In this document: one piece after another, positions 44,115-54,710 of the stretch
How positions within the stretch are numbered: the first letter of the stretch is position 1
Layout of the letters: each line of letters opens with the position of its first letter
NCBI GenBank assembly: GCA_037953625.1
Contig: CM075651.1
Span: 69,550,501 to 69,614,500 of the forward strand
From: Crotalaria pallida
Lineage: Eukaryota; Streptophyta; Magnoliopsida; Fabales; Fabaceae
Length of the DNA stretch: 64,000 nt
Direction of reading: 5' to 3'
Translations under genes and position numbers: made by a program
The notes under the pieces: generated by a model
Databases searched by the model: none
What the model was told of the DNA's origin: nothing
What the model saw: only the letters and a program-made list of their open reading frames with translations

Positions 44115-45676
44115 TCTTTGGGAGCGATAGAAATGGGACCAGCTCCCGGAACTAGATCGATACCAAATTCAATTTCCCTTCTTGGTGGCAAACCAGGAAT
44201 CTCGTCAGCAAAAACTTCCGGGAAATCTCTAACAACAGGGATCTCTTCCATTCTGGGACCATTCTCCTCCACCTCAGAGTTGAACAGACACACGTAGCCG
44301 GAGGGTTTTGGGCTTCTATAGGTTACTATCTTTCTGTCACAATCAATGATCACTTGGTTTTGACTTAACAAGTCCATTCCCAAGATCACATCTAATTGTG
44401 CTAAGGGTAAGCAGATCAAATCTACTTTAGAGGTTTGTCCTAACACTTCTATACAACAGTTAAGACATGCTCTAGAAACTACAACAGGAGCATTGGTAGG
44501 GGTTTCTACTTTGAGAGCATAAGGCATTTCAGACATCATCAAGCCTAAACGGTTTACACATTCATATGAAACAAATGAATGCGTTGCACCAGAATCAAAC
44601 AAAACATGACAAAACTGACCATTAAGCAAGTATTTACCTTGCACCAGATCAGAAGACCGACTTGCTTCCACACCACTAAGGGTGAAAACTCTTCCTTGAG
44701 CCATAGGTCTCTCAACAGCTCCTCTTGAATTGGCTTTGGCCGGTTCCTTGCAATCCCTTGCAAAATGTCCCGGCTTTCCACAGTTAAAGCAACCACTTGT
44801 CGCCCAACACACACGGCCATAGTGATTGTGCTTGCACTTGTCACAGAATGGAGCCTCGCTCCGATAGTCCCTTCTATCAGAACCACCAGCTTTTCCTTTA
44901 CCTTTCCCTCGGCGATCATATGGACCTTTGCCTCGGTTGTTGGAACCTTTACGCCTCTGAGGTCCATAGCTCTGATTGTCCTTCTTGTCCAAGACTTGCA
45001 CCTCCTCAGCCTTTGTATCATCTTCATACATCCTACACATATCCACCAATGCAGGAAAACTTTGAATCCTCTGAAAGCTGAAAATTGACTTCAACTTTGG
45101 CCTCAAGCCTCCTTCAAACTTAATGCATTTACTCCTCTCATCTTTATTGTTCTGGTAGTATGGAGAGTACTTCATCAGCTCTTCAAACTTAGCTGCGTAC
45201 TCACCCACACTCATGTTTCCTTGCTTCAGCTGCAAGAACTCCACCTCCTTCTTCCTTCTCAAGTCCTCAGGGAAATACTTTTGGAGAAACTTCTCCATGA
45301 ATACTCCCCAACTTACCTCTCTTCCTTCATATTGCAGAAGCTGCATCGTGTGATTCCACCAGTTCTCAGCTTCCTCCTGTAACATGTAGGTTGCATACGC
45401 CACCTTTTGAACATCAGAACACTCCAACGTTCTCAAGATCTTATCCATGGTGTGAATCCACTTGTTGGCCTCTTCCGGTTTAAATCCTCCTTCTAACTTT
45501 GGTGGATTACAGCTTCTAAAATCAGCCAAAGTCTTCGCTTCAGCGTTACCCATATTACCTTGATGAGACGGGTTGACCGGTTGAGATGGTTGTTGAGACT
45601 GTCGTTGCATGGCTTCCAGCACCGTGGTGATCCTTTCTAACATCGCGTTGGTGTGATTTTGGTTTCTAGTTGCCAT
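44087..45676 (-). CDS. Tekay-2 gag-protease (frame ends in a frameshift)
   Basis: 529 codons from ATG at 45676. Gag core about residues 55-190 (ENWWNH near 104-109; KYFPEDLR near 133-140). A Gly/Arg/Lys-rich linker (240-275), then a CX2CX3HX4C knuckle-like motif (CDKCKHNHYGRVC) and a classic CCHC knuckle CFNCGKPGHFARDC at 296-309. Protease with Asp361 in FDSGATHSF. Near residue 510 the frame differs from Tekay-1 by one missing base (about 44115-44121), so the last ten or so residues are spurious and pol continues in another frame with a 28 bp overlap. This is the full-length Gag that shows what Tekay-1 lost. Confidence 0.9.
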   Translation of the reverse strand: MATRNQNHTNAMLERITTVLEAMQRQSQQPSQPVNPSHQGNMGNAEAKTLADFRSCNPPKLEGGFKPEEANKWIHTMDKILRTLECSDVQKVAYATYMLQEEAENWWNHTMQLLQYEGREVSWGVFMEKFLQKYFPEDLRRKKEVEFLQLKQGNMSVGEYAAKFEELMKYSPYYQNNKDERSKCIKFEGGLRPKLKSIFSFQRIQSFPALVDMCRMYEDDTKAEEVQVLDKKDNQSYGPQRRKGSNNRGKGPYDRRGKGKGKAGGSDRRDYRSEAPFCDKCKHNHYGRVCWATSGCFNCGKPGHFARDCKEPAKANSRGAVERPMAQGRVFTLSGVEASRSSDLVQGKYLLNGQFCHVLFDSGATHSFVSYECVNRLGLMMSEMPYALKVETPTNAPVVVSRACLNCCIEVLGQTSKVDLICLPLAQLDVILGMDLLSQNQVIIDCDRKIVTYRSPKPSGYVCLFNSEVEENGPRMEEIPVVRDFPEVFADEIPGLPPRREIEFGIDLVPGAGPISIAPKEWHHRKWQK

Positions 45677-45949
45677 ATTAGACCTGCGCTATGGGCTTAT
45701 GGTCACATATGTTGAACTAAAGAAACTTTCATAACACCACCTATACTAGAGCCATATTTTAAGCGCTTAAGTCTACAATCAATTGTGTCTTGTACTCAAA
45801 TGAGACAAGATACAAACCAAATCAAGGGTATCAAAAGCTCAACAAGCAAAATACTAACATTCAATATAACTTGCATGCCCTGGAGATACCTGCTTGATGG
45901 TGATGGCTACCTTTCTGAACTACTTCCACTACTACAGGATCTGACTTTT

Positions 45950-45961
45950 GCTCTGATACCA
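45950..45961 (-). other. Primer-binding site of Tekay-2
   Basis: TGGTATCAGAGC on the minus strand, 5 bases inside the 5' LTR edge (45967). Same spacing as Tekay-1. Confidence 0.93.
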
Positions 45962-46709
45962 CTCAGTGTGACACCCTTCCGAATTACCCAAATATAATAT
46001 AGTAATTAAGCTTTTATATTGGATAATATATGGACTTGTGAGTGTTAAGAAAATAACCGAAATAAAATTTTCCTTTTTAAACGGGTGCACAAACCGTCAT
46101 TTGGAATTCTTGGAGAATAAACTTTAAACCATTTCAAAACATTTGTATCGAGTTCGGCGATCTCTAAAACCTTTTCACAAATAGGGTAACATTCGCTCTT
46201 TGGAAACATCTTTGTATCATACAAGTAATCAAAGTTACCCATGCTTTGTTCGATAAAACTGATATCATCAAATAATATTTATAGCCGAGCTCTTAAGTAA
46301 ATTAATATCAGAGTAAAGCGGAATTTATCGGACTATGCGATTTAATGGTAAGATAAACATAAGTTTTCAATATATAAATATATGAAAAGTAGTGAGTACA
46401 TAGTCCCATGATCAAGGTCTCCAAGATCCAACATATACAAGCCCATAAACAGATCTACATAATAGTGTATCTAAACCCCTAGAGTACTCCAAAAGTATAT
46501 CTACAATATATGTACATAACCAAAACCTAAACTCAAGGGTGGTCACGTAGATCTGGTCTCATCAGATGCAGTAGTAGTGATAGCAGCAGTCTCAAAGAAA
46601 CATAAGTAGTAAGGTAGTAGTATCATCATCAACACAGCAGCAGCAAATCTCCTCCACAGCCTCCACACATCGGATCCTCTGATCCTCATCATATACCCTA
46701 TACACATAC

Positions 46710-47180
46710 CTAGGGATCATCGTCCCTCCAATCACTCCCAGTAGAATGCACGACAGGCTCGCTCCCACTCTCGTCCTCCACCGGATCCTCCTCGATCTCA
46801 TCCGAGGGAGAGTGTACCCTACCACTGGGTACCGGGTCAGGGGATGGTGAAACCCTAACTGGGCTCCTCGGATCAGAAGGGGGAGTCTCCTCGCGGACGA
46901 CTCTCGAAGTAAAAGGGTGAGAGCGGGTAGGTCGAAAACGAAAACTATGGTAAGAGCGAGCTGGTCGCGTGGGAGGTGGTCCATGGTAAGTGTAAAACGA
47001 GGGTACATGCATAGTGTATATGATGGGAATCCTAAATCTACGAGGACGGAATCGGATCAACGGGTTCTAGTGGTAAAAGGTAACCTCTACCTCACCCTCG
47101 AACACCGCACGATGGTCCTCATAGATCCATGTGCCACTAGGAAGTGGCCGGATCTCGATGCAAGCAATGTAACGAGACAT
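46710..47180 (-). pseudogene. LTR-encoded ORF with a TAG stop, Tekay-2 5' LTR
   Basis: Same reading frame and ATG (47178-47180) as the intact copies, but codon 38 (47067-47069) is TAG where the others encode Pro in FYHPNPL. Downstream the frame stays open to 46710. This copy would be the first ORF in Tekay-2's own genomic RNA, so Tekay-2 makes at most a 37-residue product from it. Reinitiation at an internal Met (47060) is possible. Confidence 0.6.
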
Positions 47181-47913
47181 CCCCTACAAGGGCATAGGGG
47201 TAAGCAATTCTATACACATAACCAATAGAGAATAAATTGTACAATATGAATATTTAAATATGCATCAATTAACAACAATCACATATAAAACTTAGTAGTT
47301 AATGAATGCACATAGGATGCTCACACTTATTTCATTTATCACAATTATTTTAAATGAGTGGCATGATGCATGACTTTAGCTCTCAAGCCTATCTCCATCA
47401 TACTATGTCACTCTCTGACGTCCATCCCTGACAACCCAGCACTCAACAGTGCGTTTTATTCCTAGGTATACAACAATTCGTACATTCACCTAGAATATAC
47501 ACGACAAGCTTGGTATCCATGCCACCCGAGCATATCCCGTCATCCAAACGGACCGTCATCCAAACGGTATAACCATATCGGCATTCCCTCAGCCGACCAC
47601 GTCAACGACGTGTCATCAAGCAAGCGTATTGGCACTCCCAGAGGCCCTCCACATGTTTACCAAAAACATGATATACGTCCTACCAACTAAACTCCAGAAT
47701 GAATGCATTACCTTACTTAAAAGAGATTGATTGACGTTTTATCCTTTTATTAATACATTACGTGCCTCCCGAGCAACGTATCATTATTCAAATGAAAACA
47801 TCATAACGTCAATCAATTTCCTCTAAGTCCAGGATCACTTGGTTTATTGTCCTCTAAGAGTTACAAAATGACTTAGAATTGAAAATGGTATTTTTAAGTA
47901 TCTGACTAAAAAT

Positions 47914-48196
47914 ACTCGAGTTTCCTCCAAAATACTCGAGTAGTTAATCATTTTCCAGATTCTACTCGAGTTGTTCATAATTATACTCGAGTCGTTCATG
48001 TCTTTTCAGAGATTTAGGGTTTCAGGTTTTCATAAATATACTCGAGTAATTCATGAGATACTCGAGTATTTCATCTCCCAGAATACTTGAGTAGTTCATA
48101 CATTACTCGAGTGTTCAATCTGATTCCCAAGTTGGTGCGCCAATTTTCACTCTGGTGCACCACGAAATACTCGAGTATTAAGCCAAATACTCGAGT
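47914..48196. repeat. ACTCGAGT palindrome cluster, Tekay-2 5' LTR
   Basis: Copy of the 39711-39993 cluster. The second site is intact here, one later site is decayed (acttgagt near 48087), and the pair near the promoter (about 49240-49260) also has one decayed member. Decay differs between the two LTRs, as expected for post-insertion drift. Confidence 0.83.
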
Positions 48197-49527
48197 ATCT
48201 GCAGACAGAACAGAGTGAAACTTGGTTTTTACATGCCATTTCAATTTCTAAACATTTTTAACCCAAAACAGTGATCACAATAGTTCATATACCACATATT
48301 GAACATGTTAACATACTCATTTCATAACAAATAACAAATTTGACAGAGAATCAATCCATTATGCATGAAATATACAATTTAGCAACTCAACACTTCAAAT
48401 TGCAAAATAAGCTCAATATTCATGAAACAAAGTTCATTTAAGCTTGCATGCATGATATAGAACTTGCTCATCACAGTCATAGAGCATGGATTGGTCTCCA
48501 AACCAAAGTTCCTATTCAAACTAAGCCCTTAGAGCCTCTTGATGGCTCTCTTACACAATTAATGGAATTTAAACTCTATCTAGTGAATATAATTACTTCC
48601 CCTTACCTCTCAGATGTTTTCCAAACAAGGATTGACAAGAAAAAGGCTTCAAAATTCTCAGACCAACTTCAAATGCCACATGCAGAGCATTTTGAGTACC
48701 ACACCAAAATGGAATTGGTTTGTACATGAAACAGAAGATTAAATTGGGGAAATTAGATTTTCTAGACTCTATGCAACATAATCTAACTAAAGGAATCGAA
48801 TTTGAGACTCAAGAGTTCGTGAGCTTACCAGAATCAATGATCAAAGTAAGCTCCAGACCAAGACTTGTCCAGCAACAGCTTCACTTCCCAGCTCCAATTC
48901 TCTCAACACACTCACTCAAATCTCACGATTTTACTCTCTATACAAAGCTCAAGATGTAAGCTTTGCATTCGTGTATGATTTGTGTTTTCAATCTGAACAG
49001 AGAATGAGAATCAAAGGAGACGAATTCGAAACCTTAACTCCTTTAACTTCAACAAGATTAAGCAAAATTCTCTACCAAGTGAGGTTGATGAGCTTTTATA
49101 GACATGGAGGGGTATCATGCATCACGACATGACACCCTTCAGCTGTTGACGACGGAGTATTCGTGTCAACGGAGGGAACTCGTTGGCGGTGACTCATCAA
49201 ACGCACTAACTCGTGCAGTTTGACCCAGAATACTCGAGTTTTTCAGAAAATACTCAAGTATTTTTCCCAATTTTTGAAAAATAATTATTTTATTTACTTT
49301 CCCTCCAAAATCTTTCCTATAATTACCTCTAGGTCCCAACCCAGGGACTAATATGCAAAATACTCATCTTAGACATTTATTATATTTATTAAATCAGTTC
49401 ACACACATATACCAACTATATAAACACATATTTTAATCAAGGATTAATATGGAAATAATTAATTATAATTAATTTATAATTAACATTTCATTAATCGGGG
49501 ATTAAAATTTTGGGGTGTTACAGCTCA

Positions 49528-51921
49528 TATGTAGTGGCTCCACCTCATTGATCGAAGAACCAGATGAAGAACCATTAATTATGGAAAATTCTTTTATTAA
49601 TCGAGCCTCACTGTTTAAGGAGTAGAATGGAGATGGAGCACTGTGTTCCCCAGAGATATCTACTACGAACCTACGTGGACTCTTGCAAACAAAATGTGCA
49701 GATCATATACAAAATCATTAAATACTTCTCACATATTGGGCAGTGAATTTTTTTTCCACAAAAAAGATACAAGCACCCTTAGATGATTGCAGCGTTGAAT
49801 AAAATCCATAAAAACAAACTTGTTCTTCTAGACCTACTCATAAAGAGAAGAATGTCAAAATATCTAAACCAAAGAAAGTGAAATCTGGGACCGACAGAAA
49901 ACAAGCATGCAATTTGTAACGACTAGGCTTTTCTTTATATGTATAATATATGTGTCGGTTGAGTTCAATTATATTCATTGATAGAAAGATGACGATGCTC
50001 CTTTATGATTGCCTTCGGTCAAGAAATGAATGTGAATGAAACACTAGTTTTTGGCTTATATGATTAAATGATTATGGAGTTTTATAAATGTGAGAAGTTC
50101 ATGAGATAGAAATAATGGACTTTAGTATATGTTTGAAAGTTTTCCCAATGGTTGTGAGTTCAAAGAAGGTCTATGAGGTGCCAGACATTTGTTATGTGTA
50201 ACACTTATAGGGTTTTCGTTGAATATATGTTTGTTATTTAAGTTTTATTTTGATATTTTCAAGATGCGAAAATTAACTTTTTCAAGTGGTATTTCCGTGC
50301 TAACTCAACCGAATAGTCGATTTTGATAACCGGATAAGGTTTGCACGGAACGACCTATTGTTTTGCCAAGGATATGTATAAGTTCCATATAGCGGTTTCC
50401 TTTCCAAAGGCCTTGGTTCCAAGCGGAATACAAGTGAATGTCGAATATTCTCAATGGGACTTGAACACGAAAAGTGTCAACCATGGACTACAATGAAAAT
50501 TTACAAAGGATTAGAATGTGATTCATGTCCCCTTGAGGATGTAAACCACCATGCACCACAACATTGTGTGTTAGATAGCCATTAGAGTCAATGAAATGGA
50601 AAATTATTCCGGAGGATATGATTAAGCCTCTCAAGCGGTATTTTGGTGCTGACTTTAAGTTAAGCACAAAGAAACTATGTTAATGTCAAAATACTGAATG
50701 ATTTCATTTATCGGTTTCCTTTTCAATGTCCTTGGTGTTGAACTGAACCTATGCAAATATGGGACAACAATTCTCATAACGACTTGAGCATGAAATATTT
50801 CATATTTCGACCAAAAAAAAAATTCACATCACTGTAATATATATCATGAAGCAAATTTATAATCCTGTGTTGATATCATACATTTCATACTCAATAGCAT
50901 TTATAACAAAGTAAAAGATATCATTAGAAATGACACCTACGCTAAACCTTAAAAATTGAAAATCTTAAATCTGTTATATAATTAAAGACCTTTTATTCAA
51001 AAACTAAATGCGAAAAAGATATTCTTTAAAAAAGAAAGTGAGATTTTCTTCTATATTTTTTAAAAAACCAAATTCGAATGGTATCATTTTCACGCATTTA
51101 TAACAAAGTAAAAGATATCATTAGCAATGACACATACGCTAAATCTTAAAAATTGAAAATCTTAAATTTGTTATATAATTAATGACCTTTTATTCAAAAA
51201 CTAAATGTGACAAAAAAAATTCTTTAAAAAACAAAGTTTGATTTTCTTCTATATTTTTTGATAAAATGAAAAAGTTTTTTAGAAAATATATAAAGTTTAG
51301 TAAAAAAATATGGTAAAGAATATTATATAAAGTTCATAAATTTTGCAAAATAATCTTTTCTGGTATGAATTTTCTTTCTTAATTTTGGTCACCAGTAAGA
51401 CACGTATGTTAGAATAAAAAATCATTAGCATTCACCAGTATATAATGAGCATAAATCATATTGTAAAAACACATAAAACATGAATATGAACTTCGTTGCT
51501 GAGCAAATATCAATGGAAGAAGAAGATGATGATGGGGATGAAGATATGATAATTTTGTGGACTCTTCAACTCAATCATTTCAATGAAGCACCAAATTCGA
51601 ATAGTATCATTTTCTAACTCTGTCAAGTCAAATACATTAAACTATATTATTATTTTTTTATGGGCTTAATGATTTTTATACTTGTGGTTTATGTAAACAA
51701 GAATTTCAACTTCTTAGATGACTCCTTGACCAATGTAACAAAGGATGTCACTAAAGGAAACATCTAGGAAAAATTGTCCATGGTAGAAAATATGTATGTG
51801 TATGCATGCATATATGCAAAAATAAGCGAGGACATTCTAAGGCTATTGGGCTTGGTTAAAAAAACTACGATGTATAAGCATTATTCCATGGAGAGAAGAC
51901 AATATCACTTAAAATAGGATT
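49528..51921. repeat. Tandem array unit 4, second part
   Basis: Resumes after Tekay-2's duplication gctca and runs to the next aatag. With 37422-37762 it totals 2,735 bp. Contains the end of the glycosylase fragment (to 49919), the 'tttgcacggaacgacc' block, and both subrepeats. Confidence 0.88.
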
Positions 51922-52775
51922 AATAGTAAAAAAATAAAAAGAACTCAATTGTTATTAAAAATATTCACTTGAATGAATTGCTAAATTGTTCGCTTGTCTG
52001 CAGGAGATAGGCATGTTTCAAAATGGATAGGGTCGATGGTTGATTCTGTGATAGGTGTATTCCTAACACAGAATGCGTGAAACCGGCAATCAAGGTAAAC
52101 CAAAAATCTGTGTTTTTATCATTAAAATGTTTCATTGAAATTGCCTGTGTGAATAAAAGGTGAAACCTCCCAATAACTTGAGTTTTTTTTTTTTAACTTT
52201 GTTGGTCTGTCTTTTTGTCCTTGGCAGCAAAATTGTCTTCAAAGCTAAATATTAGTGGTTCAAATGTAGTGGCTCAACCTCATTGATCGAAGAACCAGAT
52301 GAAGAACCATTAATTATCGAAAATTCTTTTATTAATGAAGCCTCACTGTTTAAGGAGTAGAATGGAGATGGAGCACTGTGGTCCCCAGAGATATCTACTG
52401 TGAACCTACGTGGACTCTTGCAACCAAAAGGTGCAGGTCAAATACAAAATCATTAAATACTTCTCACATATTGGGCAATGAATGTTTTTTCCACAACAAA
52501 GATACAAGCATCCTCAGATGATTGCAGCGTTGAATAAAATCCACAAAAGCAAACTTGTTCTTCTAGACCTACTCATAAAGAGAAGAACGTCAAAATATCT
52601 AAACCAAAGAAAGTGAAATCTGGGACCGACAGAAAACATGCATGCAATTTGTAACGACTAGGCTTTTCTTTATATGTATAATATATGTGTCGGTTGAGTT
52701 CAATTATATTCATTGATTGTTAAGATGACGATGCTCCTTTATGATTGCCTTTGGTCAAGAAATGAATGTGAATGA
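51922..52775. repeat. Tandem array unit 5, first part
   Basis: From aatag to the insertion point of element D at 52775/52776 ('gaatgtgaatga' then TGTAACACCCC). Contains the fifth glycosylase fragment. Confidence 0.88.
52004..52654 (+). pseudogene. DEMETER/ROS1-like fragment, unit 5
   Basis: Acceptor TCTGCAG then DRHVSKWIGS, VDSVIGVFLTQN and the shared TGA. The intron ends in TTTGTTG, as in unit 3, so no AG acceptor remains. Lys-rich tail and TAA at 52652-52654. Non-functional. Confidence 0.77.
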
Positions 52776-53096
52776 TGTAACACCCCGATTTGACAACTTG
52801 AAAATAAAATTTCTTTAATTAATATAGTGAAAATTTTGGCCAATTTTTTTTTTTAAAACAATGTTACACAAGGTGAGAACACTTAGATTTTCAAATTATG
52901 TTTGAAACATAAACTCATGTTCTCACATTGCATAAAACCTTTCAAGTTCCAAACCGAGATGTTACGAAACATCGCATTTTGAAACTTGCTTTCATAAAAC
53001 ACATTTAAAAGCCCATCTCTTTTATGTTTATCCAGAAAACTTAATATTGATTATCCAGCTTTATAAAACATCTTTCGGGTGCACATGTGGATGCAG

Positions 53097-53378
53097 CTAA
53101 TGATGTCTAAGTACCTGGTAAGGGAGTACAATACTTGAACATAGACACTGTAACAATAGATCCCCATCCAACGTATGCTCCTCCGAAGAATCGAACCATC
53201 GATCATCGAGTCCTCGAGCTGAGCTTGACCTTCTTCTCCTTCGAGACTCCATCTCGATCTCGTCTTCGTAAGCCAATGCTTGCAGCGTCAATTCCCAATA
53301 TAAACTACTCACTCTGTCACCTGTGGACATCATCGCAGAAGTCCACAGGGAAGGGGGGAAAACAGAGAGAGTAAGCAT
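53097..53378 (-). CDS. Small ORF in element D LTR, doubtful
   Basis: 93 codons, near the U5 end of the LTR like the ORFs of element A and Tekay. It has a basic/Ser stretch (ESRRRRRSSSARG) followed by acidic residues (FDSSEEHTLDGD). An acceptor-like CCACAG|GTGAC lies inside the frame at about 53321, after a pyrimidine-rich run. I do not recognise a family. It could be the D-family counterpart of the Tekay LTR protein or a chance frame. Confidence 0.25.
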   Translation of the reverse strand: MLTLSVFPPSLWTSAMMSTGDRVSSLYWELTLQALAYEDEIEMESRRRRRSSSARGLDDRWFDSSEEHTLDGDLLLQCLCSSIVLPYQVLRHH

Positions 53379-54188
53379 TCCGAACGACGCATCGTCGACG
53401 GTGTGGGTTTATGATAGGTAAAATATTAAGACAATACAAACATACAACATTACACTTTCACAACACAACCATACAACAGATAATTATGTAGAATGCATGA
53501 GGATGCAATGCAATCGTCGTATTAACTAACACGTTATTTTTCTCTTAAGGGAATCTCGTAATCCAGTATCTCACAAAGTCGAAGTCTCTTAATCAGATTG
53601 TCTCGCAAAATCGAAGTCTCTCGATCGGCTTGTCTAGTAAGGTCAAAGTCTCTCTATTCACATATCTCAAGTCCATAACATCAGGAATTCAGGATTTATA
53701 GTTTTAGGTCTCAAGTCTACATCTCCTCGGAATCCATCCACCTAGTCGGAAGCAATCAGGAGTACAGGATCTCTAACCACACCGGCTTTTACTGGATGGC
53801 AAAGTGAATGCATTCATAAAATAATAGCCCGGGAAAATAAATAAAATAACCTCATCCGGCCGTGTTCGAGCATCCCTCTCACTGATCAAGATTTAGTCAA
53901 GGGGGTGTCAGTCGTCTTGTCTAGTGATCATGTGGTACTTCATCCACACCACTGAGTGACCAGCTCCGACCGGTTCAGCCAGGGCCCCTATGGTTTTTCC
54001 CAACTAGACAGACTTCTCAAGGCTTCTTGACGAATCACCGTCATTGCCGTCCCCTATCCTAATCATCCAGCTGAACACCGCAAGGGTAATCCAGATGTAT
54101 CTTCCTCTCCACTACTTCGGGTTAGGGTTTAAGTTCGTAAGGTTATACTCGCTCATTCTAATGTCGACCAATCCTAAGTCATCTCCGT

Positions 54189-54710
54189 CATACAGCTCCG
54201 ACTATATGCGGAATGCTTCTGTGGGACTCGACCACTGTGTCTGACGGGCTCCGACCCATCCTGAATCATTCTTAGCATACGGCTCCGACCAGTATGCAGG
54301 ATATCCACAACTTGTCTGATGGGCTACAACCCAATCAGAATCAACCTCGCCATATAGCTACGACTATATGCGGAATACCGATCAACGTTCTGAAGGGCTA
54401 CGACCCATTCAGAATCAACATCAGCATACGGCTCCGACCATATGCGGGATATCCACAACTTGTTTGACAGGCTACAACCCAATCAGAATCAACCTCGCCA
54501 TATAGCTATGACTATATGCGGAACATAAATCATCCTTCTGAAGGGCTACGACCCACTCAGAATCACCATCAGCATACGGCTCCGACCATATGCGGGATAT
54601 CCATCAAACATCGATAGATAGGCTCCGACCTATCCCAAACCATTCTCACTCAACATATGGCTACGACCATATGGAGGCTATCTCAACACATGGCTACAAC
54701 CACGTGGAAA
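54189..54710 (-). repeat. Covarying hairpin array in element D LTR
   Basis: Roughly a dozen hairpins share the loop ggctMcRacc but have different stems. Perfect cases: GCATAC/GTATGC (54275-54297), TCTGAT/ATCAGA (54315-54338), CATATA/TATATG (54351-54370), TTCTGAA/TTCAGAA (54388-54414), GCATA/TATGC (54424-54444), ATAGG/CCTAT (about 54617-54633) and CATATGG/CCATATG (about 54655-54672). Some units (54189, 54536) have a single mismatch. Confidence 0.87.

Larger units (their letters stand above)
37763..49522 (-). mobile_element. Tekay-2: complete chromovirus LTR retrotransposon
   Basis: Runs from TGTGACACCC (37763) to TGTTACA (49522), with duplication gctca at 37758-37762 and 49523-49527. Minus strand: 5' LTR 45967-49522, PBS 45950-45961, gag-protease 45676-44087, pol 44114-41343, PPT, 3' LTR 37763-41300. 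Same family as Tekay-1 but a distinct subfamily in the LTRs. The coding region is nearly intact, with one visible frameshift. Confidence 0.93.
45967..49522 (-). repeat. Tekay-2 5' LTR (right)
   Basis: 3,556 bp, nearly identical to 37763-41300. Keeps the palindrome the other copy lost (the second site in the cluster), the TATA box (49093-49100), donors, hairpins and acceptor. The LTR ORF has a stop. Ends GGGGTGTTACA, followed by gctca. Confidence 0.92.
37505..49919 (+). pseudogene. DEMETER/ROS1-like fragment, unit 4, split by Tekay-2
   Basis: Exon 1 starts at 37505 and exon 2 near 37705. Tekay-2 (37763-49522) is inserted within the exon-2 coding remnant, which resumes at 49528 ('atatgtagtggctcc') and ends TAA at 49917-49919. 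There is one extra T in 'gcaaaatttgtctcc', another frameshift beyond the shared TGA. An example of a chromovirus landing in an already dead, repeated gene fragment. Confidence 0.75.
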
